Positions 47,061 through 60,630 of a stretch of 64,000 nt of DNA are shown here, piece by piece. Under the pieces are notes generated by a model. The model saw only the letters and a list, made by a program, of their open reading frames with translations. It made no database searches and was not told where the DNA came from. How positions within the stretch are numbered: the stretch's first letter is position 1; each line of letters opens with the position of its first letter. The DNA is from Linnemannia elongata (lineage: Eukaryota; Mortierellomycota; Mortierellomycetes; Mortierellales; Mortierellaceae): assembly GCA_036320915.1 (NCBI GenBank), contig JAXBDG010000019.1, positions 868,001-932,000 on the forward strand, given 5' to 3'. The position numbers were made by a program, and so were the translations under genes.

Positions 47061-50000
47061 TCAAGCCATGTGTGACTCGGGGACGGTGTTGTCCTGGGAT
47101 CCTTGCAGGTCCAAGTCAACAAGACGGGCCATCATGGACTCATACAACCACTCGAGCATGTTGGGATCCTCCTGTGCAGGTGACGACGGCCGACTGCTCG
47201 ACGCCTGGCAGTGGACAAGATCGTACACCAGCTGGATCTGATCCTCCGTCATATCATCCTCCTCCTCAACCTGGGTCAACGCCCAAAGGTTCTGCTGCAA
47301 CTCCCAATCCAAATCTGCCTCAGTGTCAGTATTGGCCTCGACAACAGACTCTTCAATGGCAGCAACGGTCATTGAAGGCAGGTTGGCAGACATGCATGTG
47401 AACGTCTGCATCAACTCCAACACTAATTCAGAGACGGTGAAGGATGAAGCACCAGACAACTGGGGCTCTGCAGACTTGAGATCAAAGGTCATCCAGGGGC
47501 GGTCCATCATGTCAGCATCGAGGGCACCTGAGGGCTTGTTGTCAAATTGAAGCTCGTCGCCGAAGCAAATCTCGGGGATCAAGGTTCGGTGAACCATGAT
47601 GGGGTTCTTGTCCTTCCATGAGCTCTGGCTGGCACTGCCCGACGATGAGTTGGGTACATCCTTGTGCAAGTTGGGTGTCAGGATGGGTGATTGGGGTCTA
47701 GCCATGGACAGCGTGATGTTGCTCTTAGCATTGGGGTTCATGGCCGCGTTGACATTGCGGTTCATGATCGACGTCAAGAGGCTCTGGTTCTCCTTGGACA
47801 GAGGCGTCGAAGGTTCAGGAGCAAGAGTTGGGTCGGTACTAATTGTCGCAATGGTTGCGGGGTTAATGCTGCTGGTGGACAGGGTCGTCGCTTCCAACTG
47901 ACGACGGACTACCTCAAGCTCATCCCTGAGACGCTTGTTCTCGTCTTGCATCAAAGTCACGGCCTCGCGCAGGTGGCGAGCCTCGGTCTTGTGCTGGAGG
48001 ACTTGACCTTCCAGGGTGTAGATATACTCTATAATAATAACGAACGTGATGGTTTTAGTATCAACAAATGGACTCATTCACTACACATAACAACTCTACA
48101 CCATCCTTGAGATGACCCAACAAGGTAGGAGAAGGGAAGAGAAAAACAACCCACAAGAACATCAAATAATAAAGGGGGTGGCAGTTTCTTGCCCCTTTGC
48201 AGCAGTCCATGCAAAATAGCCTTGATGAGCGGACTGATGTGCCTTTTGCACCCTCTCCTTGGGTTTAAACACACAATTTTTTTTTATCTCCTCCTTGTTC
48301 TCCCTTTCCCCTTCTGTCCTTTCCTCTTGCACATAGATAGATATATCCAAAGGGCAAATAGTAAATGGGGTTTTCGCCGACGTCAATGACTGTCCACTCA
48401 CCCTTTCTCCTGACCCTGAAGTTGCGGGCTGAAATCTTGTTGCGAAGCTGTCTACGCTCTTTCGAGGTCATCTTTTTCAAATCTGTGGACGAAGGGATAT
48501 CGTCGGTCTTGATTCCTGGCTGAGTCTTGAGGCCATGGGATGGCTCTGCCCCCTCTGCCGTCGTGGGCTCGACTCCCTCCATCTCGTTATCAGACTCGTC
48601 CTCTGACGCCGGCTCCTCCTTGATCTTGACCGGTTCATCGTCATCGGGAGTAGGGATCAAGTATTTGGTGGATTCGAGCAGGCGAGCTAAAGTCTCTTCG
48701 ATCTCTTCACGAGACAACTTGCCCGTGAACAGCTGAGGGATCAGCGGTGTCTCGACCTGCTGTTGCAGCAAGAACTGGAGTGTGGCAGCAGAGAGGGTAG
48801 TGTTGGCGGTTGAGGTGAGGGATTCAGGTGTTGGCTCGGGTGTTTGTGTCTTGCCCTTGCTTGTTGTGATGGAGGATGAGGTTGTGCTTGTAGATGTAGA
48901 GGCGGCGGATTTGGAGGCACCGGAGGAAGCTTTCGTGGCTGCTGCGGCATTAGAAGTTGTGGAGGCGGAGGAGGAAGACTTTTTCGAGGCGGAGCTCGAT
49001 TTGGCCTTTGATGATGTTGTTGATGAGGAGACGGACTCTGTCTTGGCGTGCTTTCGAGCGGGAGTGGTGGCGGGTTCAGGGCTGCTTCGTTTGGCGGTTG
49101 AGGAGGACGCAGCGGGGGCTGGTGTTGATTTGTTTGCTGTTGATGAGGAGGCTGCCGTTGCAGTAGATGTGAGGGGTTTTGAAGAATTGATTGCAACGGT
49201 GCCTGTTGATTGATGTCAAAGTAGATCAGGTGAAAGTATGACCATAGGAGCAGATAGCAATAAACGAAGGCGAGAAAAAAAAGGGACAGTGGTTAGAAAC
49301 TGAATGATAGACGAGCAATAGGGGGAAGAGAAGAACGTGAGGGGCAAAGGGGGGAAGGGCAAAGGGGTTAACATGGCCCTGTTCTAAGTTTCCAACACCA
49401 CAATTTTCCCACCCAAAAGCGCGCGAATGAGAATGTAGCGCGATCAAGACACTGACACACATATCGCGACGTTTTATTCCATTGTTGCTGTCGTTTCAAC
49501 CGCTTGATTTCTCATCCACATCTGAACGTTTTTGTCTTTGTTGGGGCTTTCATATTTCTCTTCTGTTGTTTCAACCACTTGTATGCTGGTTAGCCATGCC
49601 CAGCCTTGTTGTAAGTGTTGTTTCAAGACACTGGGGTAGTGCAATCGCTGTGTGTGTGTGGATATGTCATCCTTATGGCGAATATATGTGCAAAGTGACC
49701 AAGAATAGAACTATTAATAATGCAAATGACGGACTTACTCTGAGTTGTAGTTGCTGCTGCTGTCGTTGTTGCTGCTAATGATGTAGAGATAATGGTGGCG
49801 GATGTGGACGAGGTAGAAGAGGAAAGGGAAGAGGGAGAGACGGTGGTGGCCTGGGGGGCGATGGTCAGCTGATCAGGAGTGATCAGGGTCATGTCTGTGT
49901 CAAAGATCAGCGGTGACTCGTCCGAGGCGAGGGCCTGCTGCGGGCTGAGAGGGATGGGGTTGAGGAGCATCGGCGAGTCCGAAGGTTCCTGCTTGATGAC

Positions 50001-50240
50001 CAATCCCAGCGAAGAATCGGTAGTGGTCTCTGAGTCCGTGGTAGCGACGAGAGGGAGGGGGAGAGGGTCGACAGCAGAAGCAGCAGCGGGGGCGAGGTTG
50101 TTGCTGTTGTCGATATTGTAGTCAGAGTCGTCGATATCGGCGGTGTCTCCGAGATAGAAGGAAGCAAACATGGCGTTTGCAGGGTCAGACGCGTCGAGCA
50201 AGTCGAGCTCGATGAAGTCGTCAAACATTGGATTCGACAT
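47061..50240 (-). CDS. bZIP transcription factor
   Basis: Three exons from the start: 49739-50240, 48402-49202, 47061-48028, 756 codons. The N-terminus is acidic (MSNPMFDDFIELDLLDASDP), an activation-domain type. A Ser/Thr/Ala low-complexity region follows, then SREEIEETLARLLESTKYLI, and the basic region TSKERRQLRNKISARNFRVR, residues about 415-434, with the invariant Asn and Arg of NKISARNFRVRRK. The zipper (EYIYTLEGQVLQHKTEARHL) begins exactly at the exon 2/3 junction. After the zipper comes a Pro/Ser region and an acidic C-terminus. It is a nuclear dimeric DNA-binding regulator; targets unknown. The 3-kb repeat-rich upstream region may make its control complex. Confidence 0.95.
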
Positions 50241-53200
50241 TCAGTCTGTGGAAGGAAGGGGGAAGGAGGTAGGAGAGGAGAGAATGAGTGTTGTGTGAGA
50301 GAGAGAGAGCAGGAGTGGAACAAAAGGGAAGGGGAAAAAAAGAGTTACGAAAGAAAGAAAGAAAGAAAAAGAAAAAAGAAAAAAGAAAAGTGCGCGAGAG
50401 GAACGAGTCAAATAAAAAAAAGGGGGGGACGGGGCAAAAGGAAAATGGAAGGGAAGGGAAGATAAAGGAAGTAAAGGGACACACAAAAAGAAGGGGGGAC
50501 AACTCACACTTAAGGAAAAAAAAAGGCGACAGAGTCAAATTATTTGTCACGTACTCTAAAACAGTTTGTCTGTTTTGTAGAATGAATGCAAGAAGGTGCT
50601 GATCTCAATAAAGGTAAAGACGAAAGAAAGGAGTGAGTATGTCTCCTGCCAGTTGTCCGTTGGTGGCAAAGTGGGGAGGGGTGGATGTAATTATATAAAA
50701 AAAAAAGTGATGGGGGGAAGAGAAGGAAGGATAAAAAAAAGTCGACGCGAAATGACGATCAGTTTCTTACAGACTATGAAAAAGCCTGGGGGCCGTGAAT
50801 AAGGAACAAAGGTGTGTAAGAATACAACGGCGAGGTTGAATGAGAGTGAGTGAAGGTGGATGACTAAAAAAGAGGCTAATGGTTTTTGTGATGGAGAAGT
50901 ATAGGAAGAAGAGAGAAAGAAAGAGAGAAAGAGGAAAGAAAGGTGCGAAGAAGTGGCTGACCAGCGTTACTCAAGGAAGATAAAAAAAGATCAATGGGGG
51001 TCATTCCCTATTCAATTGCAATTTCGCGAAACAATAGCGGCAAAAGATATATGTGTGTGTGAACAGACAGAGATCCAGCCAGTCAGACAGATGGGTCTTT
51101 TCTTTTGCATGGTGCCTCTCCATAGAGGAATGAAAGGGAGAAAAGAGACAGGCTGGCTGGCTGGTATAAAAAATAAATAAATAGAGTCAGTCATTCATTC
51201 ATACCAGCCAATGCAGACAGACAGACAGACAAAAGAAAAGACAAAAGAAAGAAATGCATAAAAAAGGGGCATGATGTCGATGATGATGGTGCTGATGCAA
51301 AGAACAAGGGAAATGATGGATTTTAGTGATAGACTCATTGTCACGTAGACAGAGACTACCATGGCATGGGATCAATCAGTCGAGCATTTATTGCTCATTT
51401 TCTATCTTCCTCGATCTACTTTGCCACTATACCGTTGTTTCCCCCACTGATCAGCAGGACAAGCCGGGGCAAGGGTGAAAGCATGGGTACACAACTGCAA
51501 CCTTCTTACAACAACCACTACAACAACAGTAACAACCAATAAGGACATACATACATACAAACAAAAAAAAAAAACTGCAACCGTGATAGCACATTGGCAC
51601 AGACCATCCACATCCTCATTTACAATGCAAGGCGGGGAAGAAAAAAAAAAGACAGAGAAAATATACATCCACCACAATGCGGGAAAACAAACAACACAAC
51701 ACAACACAACACAAAAAGGATGGAACCACAGAAAACTCTCTTCCTTTCCTTTAACATTAGCATTGGGATATAAGGATAGGGGGGTCAACAGAAGAGGAGC
51801 CCATTCCTTCTTTCTTTCCGATCCCCAGTTGCACCATGGGTCTGAATTCCCTTCGTCTTTATTGCGTTGTTTACATTGTTTGAGCTGTTTGCATATCGGC
51901 TGTGAATTGAGATTTCGTGTCGTGAACGGAAGGAAGAACAGGTAGACAGGCGAACAGACACAACCCCCTTTCTTTCACCCCTACTCTCACTTCGAAATAC
52001 CCTTTCCTTCCTCCCCATCCTCCCAACCTTTCTTTCCATCCTTAACGAAAATAACAGCCCATTAATCCATTAATGGTCAGAGCAATTGAATGGCCTGACC
52101 ATTTCCAACCTTGAAACTGATCTCCTCCTCCCCTTGTTTGTTTGTTGGTTTATTTGTTTGAAATGACTCGACTCTTCTTGACTTGACCTTTCATCCATGA
52201 ACGTGCCCACTAGAACACATACATACATACACTGAACAAAGAAACGCCCTGAACGGATTGATTGTATCTTGATTCGGTTGGTTGCTCACTTTTGTCCTCC
52301 TTTTTTTGTCGACTCTTTCATCTTCTATCTAGAAAGTAAACAGGGAGATAACATGAAAAAGGGCTGGCTGAGGTGAGCAGGGATCCAGGGCAAGGACTCC
52401 TCGTCCAATGAACAAATCAAATCTGTGGACAATCACCGTCCACAACCTTCTCCCCACACACACACATACACAACATAGCATGCACCACACCTCCAAAACA
52501 TGGCGAACCCCTCATCCCTTCCTTCCCTTCTTCCCTTTCTGTCCCCGCTGTTCCTTTGCTCACACTCCCTTTCTCTCTCCCCCCTGCCTAATTCGCCTCT
52601 TTTCCCAGCCATGCTACAAGACCATTTCTTCTGCGAGTTTCTCATTTTCGCCCCCCCTTGATTTGTTTTTCTTTTCTTTTCCGATTCTGCGATAATAATA
52701 AGTGCCATACCTGTCAGTCATCGCCAGATTAGTTCCCACACAGACAAAGACATACCCACTCACATTCAATGCTTGGTTACAACCGTATATTCACACTTCG
52801 GACAGATAAAAAAGACACTTTATCCTTATCAACCAACCAACCAAAAAAAGAAAAAAAAAAAAAAAAAAGGAACGCGCAAAAGAGGTTTTCATATCACCAA
52901 TCTGACACCGAGAGGGGGGGAGGTGAGTAACACAACGCGAAACCCCCATACAGACAGAGCCGCGAACCATAAAAAAAAGCCCCTTTCCTTCCTACTTCCC
53001 TTCTTTCCTTGTCTCTCTCCCAAAATGTGGTTCAGTATCCCGGGAAGGAATTGGGCCATTCTTCCCGCTGTCCATCTCTTCTTGCATTACATTCAAACAC
53101 GTACACTCTTACAAATTATGTACACGGTAGCGGTATACATAGTGGGGGTGGGTGATTTACGGGACCCGCTATTCAATAATTATGACATAAATAGTTGTCG

Positions 53201-53457
53201 TGGCAACCCGAGGCTGGATCGGCATAAAAAAAAGGAGGGAGACCTTTTACTTCCAATTCTTCTCACACCCTCTCGATATGTACCAAAGCGTGCAGCAATT
53301 AACTAACAAACAACACCAAAGTGCACGCACAACAAAAAAAAAAAAACATGCGATTGTCATCTCATTACATGTTTATTCGCAAGAAGTCATAGCTACGAAC
53401 AAAGACACATCGCAAAATTGCAAGTACACTTTTTTGCTACGTTCCTTGCAAAGATCC
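50241..53457. other. 3.2-kb gene-free stretch upstream of the bZIP gene
   Basis: No coding frame supported on either strand. 50,250-50,950 is strongly purine-biased on the plus strand (pyrimidine-rich leader for the bZIP gene). Short tandem repeats include cagacagacaga near 51215-51230, catacatacatac near 51545 and 52221, and acacaacacaacac near 51690, plus several A runs. It likely holds promoter and untranslated sequence of the bZIP gene and the 3' side of the ubinuclein gene. Confidence 0.5.
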
Positions 53458-56400
53458 TCAACGACGGTGAGAGTAATGCGACGATGGTGGCTGCGACTGC
53501 TGCTGCTGCTGCGATCTATGGGATGGAGGATGACGCAGAAGGTCATCAGGGGACCGCTGGTGATGAGTGAGTGGTTGCTGAACTGGCCGTCCTGGATGTC
53601 TCGTCGACCCAGGTCCTGACGACGACGATGTGGGTGGCGAGTGCATCGACGACGGCGAGTATATCCTTCCACTGTCCCTTTCTGATCGAGACATCTCATG
53701 TTGCTGCTGCTGCGAACGATGGTGGTGATACGATGGCATATCCGAACCTTCGCGATATTGCATGATAGATTCAGGCTGTTGAGAGCGGTAGACAGGAGGA
53801 AGTCGCTGGTGTTGCATCGGTGGCGGTGAATATGATCGCCGCATTGATGAGGAATGCTGTTGCGACGGTCCAGGTCCATCTCGAAGTCCCACGCCAACGC
53901 TTCCTAGGCGACTTCCACGTCCACTTCCCACAGCGCGATGGTATCCCGAAAACGAGCCCGTCGATTCCATACCCCTCGCAGATCCTGATGCGCCGGGAGA
54001 TGGTCCACGGGGAGATGGTCCACGGGGAGATGGTCCACGGGGAGATGGCCCGCGATAGTCGCGATAGTCGCCATAATCGTCCGCAGATGCCTTGGCTTTT
54101 TTGTTGGCAACGCTCGAGTTGGATGACTTTGAGCTGGCCATGTCTTGTGATGAATATGAAACTTGACTGGGGTAAGAAGTATCGCGGTAGTATGGTTGTG
54201 GCGACCGCCGCCTTTCGTATCCATAGTCCCTTTCCTGAACCGGACCTTCGTCAATGACAAGCGGGTCAGCATTCGACCCAGATCCGTGGGCAACTATGAA
54301 ATGATATATGGAAACAATATGTTGTTAATACTCGATACATACAACATCTCAAAAAAACGTTGGTAGTTGAAAGCAGCAAAGGGTAATACCTCCAAGAGAG
54401 TTCTTTCTCTTCTTGTTGAGAGATGATGGAGCAGGGTTACTTGAAATGGGTCCACCAGTGTATGTGAAATGAGTTCTTGAGGCCTGCTGTTGCATCGGGG
54501 GTTGGGAAGGATGCCGCGATTGTTGTGCTTGAGGAGGCTTCGATGCATGTTGTGCCTGAAGCTGTGGTGGTTCAGGCGTTCCTGTCGCACGGTGAAGGCT
54601 TGGAGGTGAAAGAGCAGAAGAGCTTGTCGCGTTGGGAGTCACACGACGTGCGACTATTGGCGGAGAGTCCCTTGAGCCTGCAGACATATCAGGCTTGACG
54701 GTACTCAATAAAGGACTGGGAGTTGTGTTGGCAGCTGAGGCAGGAATCTTAGTGGGCAAGGTGGGTGAACTAGTGGGCTTGGCGGAAGAGGCTGTGGATG
54801 CGGCAACAGGTGTCGATTTGGCGGGTGTGGCAGCAGAGGCACTAGCGGTTGCTGCCGTCGACTTGGTGGGCGATGTGGTAGCACTTGTGGGAGTGTTGCC
54901 AGCTGTCAGCTTGGTTGACGAGAGTGATTTTGTGAGCTTGGTCGTAGAGGTGGCGGGTCCTGCGGGCGATGCCACAGCCTTTGGTGGTCGAGAAGCCGCG
55001 CCCCCTGTCACAGTCTTCGCCTTTGTTGGCAGCACCGGTTTCGTAACCTCGACCTCCTTCTTGTCATTCCTTTGCTTCTGAACCTTTTCCTTGAGCTGAC
55101 TGTATTGCCGCGAGATCTCATACGACGTTGTCCATCCTGATGGAAAAGCAAGAAGCAACTATAGAGTGAAATAAAATCTTCATGAGTACTTAACGCCTTT
55201 ATTGCTCTCAATTCCAAGGCACTTACGGAGGACCTTCCACTTACAGTTTGATATGCGTCTTTCCTGGTTTTGGAGTCTGTGGGTGGGGCTGGGTAGCTGT
55301 TCTTTACCGTGTGAAACTCGTGCTTCGCTTGCCGAATCTCCATGAACATCTCCATGGTTTCCCACAGCAGAAGCCGAAGGTCATGGGTCCATGGGAACTT
55401 TTTCTGAAGTTTCCCTATTGACCAGAATAACGTTCAAGGTAGTTAGTTTTGATGCACATATGCGGATCAAATTCTTCAATTACCATTCCAGATCAAGGAT
55501 CAAAAGCCAATGTACCTTCGTCACCACTAAGGTTGACGTCGCCATCTGCATCCTGAAGAGTCGCTTGATTGGCCAGACCGGACGAGAGAAGAACCTTCTT
55601 GGTCCGCTCCGTGAATTGCCCAATATACTTTGCCTTTTCAAACTCCAAGTCCTTGATCCAGTTTGGAAGCAGCATCCTGTATATGAGTTTCTGTTGAACG
55701 CAGATGTAAAAATGACAGTAAATACACTGTACGCCATACTTGCGCATATCTTTATCGACAAAGGTCGACCACAATGACCTCCATTTTCGCCACTTACTCG
55801 AAGAGTAGTGCCCTGGTAAGGGATGATAGACCTCAGGTGGTCAAAATACACCTCCGGTATAATCTTTCCCGATCCTTTGCAGTACTCGAGAGCCTTATGT
55901 CCGAATGTGAACATGGCTGTCCGCACAGGGGCCGGGAAAAGACCCTCCCAGAGTTCTATAAAGAGTTGAAAATGAAGACAGGTTAATAACAGCATACAAC
56001 AAGGAAAGTAGCTTGCCGGACATTAATGATGAGAGGCGATTCCGCGCTCATTACCCTTTTCTGCAAGCTCCTCGACGGCTCGGAACGCTGGTTTCAGCTC
56101 ATCAGGCAGGGGCTCCTCTGGCTTGGGTCCAAGTTCCACGATCTGGTCATCCGATTCGAGGCCGTCATCTCTCGCGGAACCTTGGCTGCCGCTCATTCTC
56201 CGGAGAGCAGGTGAAGACGACCTAGACTTGCCTTCATAGCTCGCATCATTGGAGTGCGACGTCACTTTACCGATGGTATCCGCGACAGTATTATCGGCAC
56301 TAGTGTCCATAGAATGCGGATCCTGAGCTGTATCATCCTCCGTCAGCGCATCATCTGTAGCTGGATCTGCAGACAGTGAGCCATCCTGTTGAACTTTTGA

Positions 56401-58189
56401 GGCTTTAGCCTTCGATCTTGATTTCACCTTGAGGGGCGAAATGGGTCGCGATGGGTGTGGCTGTGGTGTTGAGCTGTCTTCCACGCCGTCCATTGGTGTT
56501 GGTGGTGGCGAATCGACACGAACAGTAGGAATAGCTGCTGCGGATGTTGCTGACGATGATCCTGTGACCTTGGCTCCTGCAGCGGCCTTAGATTTTGATG
56601 TTGTTGAGGCTTTGGAGGTTCCGGTAGTGGCAGATTTGGATGCCGCAGGGTCGCTATTAGGAGTTGAGGTCGTAGAGGCGTCTACTATGGCGGATGATTC
56701 CTGAGCAGTGGCAGCAGCATCGGCAGCCGGGGTCTTGACTGATTTTGCCTTTGCCCTCTTTGGTGCCGGTGCCTTGGTTTGTTTGTCGGAGTCGTTGTTG
56801 GTGTCGTTATCGGCATCATCTGCCATTGTCACGTTCTTAGCTTTAGTTGTCCGCTTCTTCTTTGGCGCTGTGGAGCCTCCTTCACCATTTGATGATTTGC
56901 CGCTAGGTTTCCGCTCTGTCTCGCTCACTTCTGGCGTCCACTCGATTGCACTCTCGACGACTGCCAGATTTGACCCCTTGGTTGTGGTTGTCCCTGCCGG
57001 CGCTCTCCGCCTACCGCCTCCTGCTGCTCCTGCTCCTCCTCTCTTGCGAGGTGCACTCCTAATTGGAGAAGTAAATATTTTTGAACGATGTTAACTTGTC
57101 GACCAAATGGGTTAATGGCACAAATAGCACGGACTGGAATAAGCCTCGGTAAGAACTTACGGCTCGTCAACGGGCACCATAACGAGAGGGCCACGGCAAA
57201 CATAGAATCCGCTCTCCTTGGGTCTCAATTTGATCCCCATAGACTGTACCATTGCCTCACTATCGTCAATGAAGTCGTCGTTTATGTCGTAAGATTCAAA
57301 GTCCCAGCGACTCCTCTTTTTCTGGGGTCGACCCTCTTCATGTGCCTATCAATTGAAGACGCAAAATAAAACAAAAGCATATCAATCATTTAGTATATGT
57401 TGTCAGTGCACGCCAAGTGAGCGACAGATGTAATTTTGGGCCATTTCGGGTAATTGGTAATTGTGTAAGATGTAAACAGGGTGTAAAGGGAGGAGAGAGC
57501 ATGTGGGACGAAAAGGGGGAGGAAATACGAGCCAGCGTCAGGATAATTAGGGGGAGGGGCCGAGCCAAGGCTGACGATGACACTAAAAAGAAAAGAAGTT
57601 GTATACAGAACAGAGCTAGATGGATGATACATACCCTCCGTTCTTCCTCGTCTTCTTCGTCAAGGACATAATATAGCTTTTCGAAACGGTCCATCAGGTT
57701 ATCGAGAAAGTCCTTCTTTGGTGGAGGGTTATCGCTGTCGTTATCGTTCGAGTCCTCCGAGTTGTTGTCCGAGTTGTCCGAGTTGTCTGACTCGCCAACA
57801 GACTCTCCGACGTCCTCGCCATCGCCATCGACTTCGCTGTGAATTGCTGACTCGGGTCCAGTCTCTTCTGGTGGGTCGACTTCCATGGCGTCTGATGACT
57901 CTGGTTCTGCTATCCGTTTTGCATGTTGCTGCTTCTTGGCGAGCTTGGCTTCCTTTTTGCGGGCAAGAGCTCGTTGTGCATGTTGTTGGGCGACGAGGTC
58001 GACAAAGTTGACGATGGTATGTTTGGAGAGGTCGACAAAGACGCGGACGCCATCGTTGGTTACTTGAGTCTGTTCGCCTCTTGGTCGTGCGAGGATGTCG
58101 GCAAGTTCTGCGTCGGATCTGCTAAATTGGTGTCCTGCCCCTCTTATGCCCGCCTTTGACGACGAGCCTTGTTGGAAGGACGATGGCAT
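53458..58189 (-). CDS. HIR histone-chaperone subunit, Hpc2/ubinuclein family
   Basis: Eight exons from the start: 57635-58189, 57161-57345, 56055-57058, 55798-55955, 55516-55690, 55245-55414, 54390-55158, 53458-54293, 1283 codons, all in frame. Exon 2 carries the Hpc2-related domain (RSRWDFESYDINDDFIDDSE), the segment that binds the Hir/HIRA complex. Exon 3 is Ser/Thr/Ala-rich and charged. Exons 3-6 (LPDELKPAFRAVEELAEKGE, EVYFDHLRSIIPYQGTTLRK, LEFEKAKYIGQFTERTKK) match the conserved middle (UBN-AB) region of ubinucleins. The tail is low complexity, with a 15-bp coding repeat giving RGPSP units, His/Gln-rich runs and SHRSQQQQQS. HIR deposits H3/H4 independently of replication. Exon 6 could end ten codons later at a second GTAAGT. 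Its length is nearer ubinuclein than yeast Hpc2. Confidence 0.88.
53996..54056. repeat. 15-bp tandem repeat inside the ubinuclein gene
   Basis: The unit ggagatggtccacgg repeats about four times, encoding RGPSP repeats on the minus strand. Copies are nearly identical in DNA, pointing to recent slippage expansion. Confidence 0.85.
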
Positions 58190-60630
58190 GGGTATAAGTA
58201 CGTGTGAATGTAGGTAGGCTCTTTTGCGGATCGAATGTGAGTTTGTGTGATGAATCTGTCGTTCAGTAGTAAAGGTAAGAGTTTGGTAATGGCGGAAAGG
58301 AGACGAGGAAGAGAACGAAGAGGTGAGAGTGGAGAAGAGAAAAGGTGGAGGTGGTGGCAAGGAAAGTGAAGATTAGAAGGGGAAAAAAGGGAGTGAGAAG
58401 GAAAAGTTAAAAGAGAAAAATAAGGGACGGGAAGGAGGGGTACAGAAGAGCCGCTGGGTATTGCATCGGAAAGATAGTCGTGGTGGTGGTGACGACAACA
58501 CAAAAGTTCGATAGTTCGAAGGTGCTCAATTTTAAAATAAAAAAAGTGATCATGAATGGTGCCCTCCACTTTGTTCCTTTGTGGGGGGTGCACCCTATCC
58601 AACGACTCTTTCCATCTGCCCTCCTGTTCTGGACACACATTCACATCCTCACACACACTTTCATACATAAATACACGTACGCATAACCCGATTTGTATCC
58701 ACTACAGGAGACAGATTGCATCTTGAAGCTCATCTGTCCCTCCTTCCTTTGTCTCTCTCTCTCGTTCAACAGAGACTTTTCATATCAGTTCTGAAGAGTA
58801 CGCAACATTGAGATATCTCAGTGGAACGAGAGCATGCCATGTGCGGCGTGGGCAATTGTCAGTTTCCAAAATAAAATAAACTTTTTTATTATTATTATTT
58901 ATTTTCATTATTCTCGTCGCATACATCGGGTTATTCCAACACCAAAGAAAAGATGCAGTACCATACCACATAAACCATCACATACGCAAGCTTGTCTTTT
59001 CTCATTTCTGCCGTCATGCACAATCCATATAACACGCTTTTTCTGTTGTCAACAGGAACGCGACCAGTTCGCGTGTCAGTATCACACATACCATCGCACA
59101 CATTATCAAAAATTTGACGCTTGTTCAGTCCGAGGCAATGGCACATTCAAACATCAAAGAAGAATTTGAACGTCCCGATACTCTGTTACCCACAGCCTTT
59201 TTTTTCGCCGAGAAGTAACAAACATAAAAAAGAAGGAAAAGGGAGGAGGAGGAGGAAGGACGAATGTTAAACACAGGAGTGAAGACCAGGGCACTGCGAG
59301 CCAAAGGCCGTGTAAAAACGTGTTAACGGTAGAATTTGTTCTTCCCCTTGAAGAAGTTGGTAGCCACAAATGTCATAACGATAATAGACAAGCGGTTGTT
59401 CAACTGGGGTGAGTGTTTGTGTGATGAAAGAAGAGTAACGGAAAGAAATGAAAAAGATGTGTTCGGGAGAAGAGCAGGGCATTAAAAAGATTCGATCATC
59501 TGGATTAGCGACACTGATTTGAATAATCCCGTTTTTATTTTTGAGGTGATGGTGGTAGTGTTATGGTGCATACGATTCGAACAGAGTTAGCACGTGAGTT
59601 GTGAGGAGTGAAGATGGAAAGATGGAGGCGGTGGGTGGAGAGGAGGTGTGAGGAAGAGAAAAGAACTAAGACAAGAAGTGGCAAAGAACGAACGAAGCAG
59701 AAAAATCGGCGCCACTTGAGGGGTGTCAGTCACATGGTTAAAACGTTTTTATGAGATTGAACTTAGGTCACAATCCGCGTCTCCTTCGCTCAACCAACCT
59801 CGGGACTTTCGCCTTGACTACAAGGAACCATGATAATTTCGACAAGTCTCAGGACAAGATCTGCCTCACGCAGGATGGTTGCCAGGACTAGAAGCCACCA
59901 TCAAATCGGCGAGCTCTTTGAACGCGCTCATTTACCTCCTCGCCATCTTGAGCTTGCCATCGGCACTACTAAAGCTACCCCCTCTTCCAACACCGACCCA
60001 TAGCTTTGTTCGGCGTCCCGCTGTTCAATGGCAAGGAGACCCGGTAGAGTTGGCGAAAGTCAACTACTGAAGATCTGGACAAGCGGAACCGTACAAGAGA
60101 AAACAGGATCTATAAAACATATCGGGCGTTCACCTTGGTTCGGCTGGATTGCTTGCAAATGGATAGTTGAAGATTAGAGACCTACCTTTTGATCTCTCCC
60201 TTAGCCTTTACCTCTTCAAATATGTCACTACTTTACTGCTGCCACGAGTGTCAATGCGAATAGTAAGGAGCATCAGAATCGTGAGAGCACAAGAAGAGGC
60301 TGAACCATGGGCAATTACTTATTTCAAAGAGTTCAATTGTTTTCCCTCATCCTTCAATTCTCACCTGTCACTGCCAAGCAACGCAAAAGTGTACAAGATA
60401 TCAGTCCACTCCGGAGAATCAATTGCCAGACAGACGGACATTCTTTTTTGTTCCTTTTTGTGCACTTTAACACTTTAACGCGTATCAGTCCACTTTTAAA
60501 AAGGGTTTTAGTTTTCCCTCTCGGCATCTCTTCTCTTCCTTCTTCACTTCTTAATCATTCGCACCCAACCAACAAACAACCCTCCCCCCCGCCCTCCTCT
60601 ACATCAGCACCAAGCACAAACAAGCAAGAA
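58190..60630. other. intergenic, weak short frame only
   Basis: To about 58450 it is the leader of the ubinuclein gene (purine-rich on plus). A frame at 59830-60003 (MIISTSLRTRSASRRMVART, 57 codons) has an Arg-rich start but little other support. From 60300 CT-rich sequence leads to the Dap1-like ATG at 60631. No further gene seen. Confidence 0.45.

Noticed and set aside
48741..49213. Pro/Gln-rich and Val/Ala-rich frames across bZIP exon 2
   Set aside because: They are alternative-frame translations of the Ser/Thr/Ala low-complexity part of the bZIP protein.
59830..60003. 57-codon Arg-rich open frame
   Set aside because: It is too short and unsupported; left as a remark in the intergenic entry.
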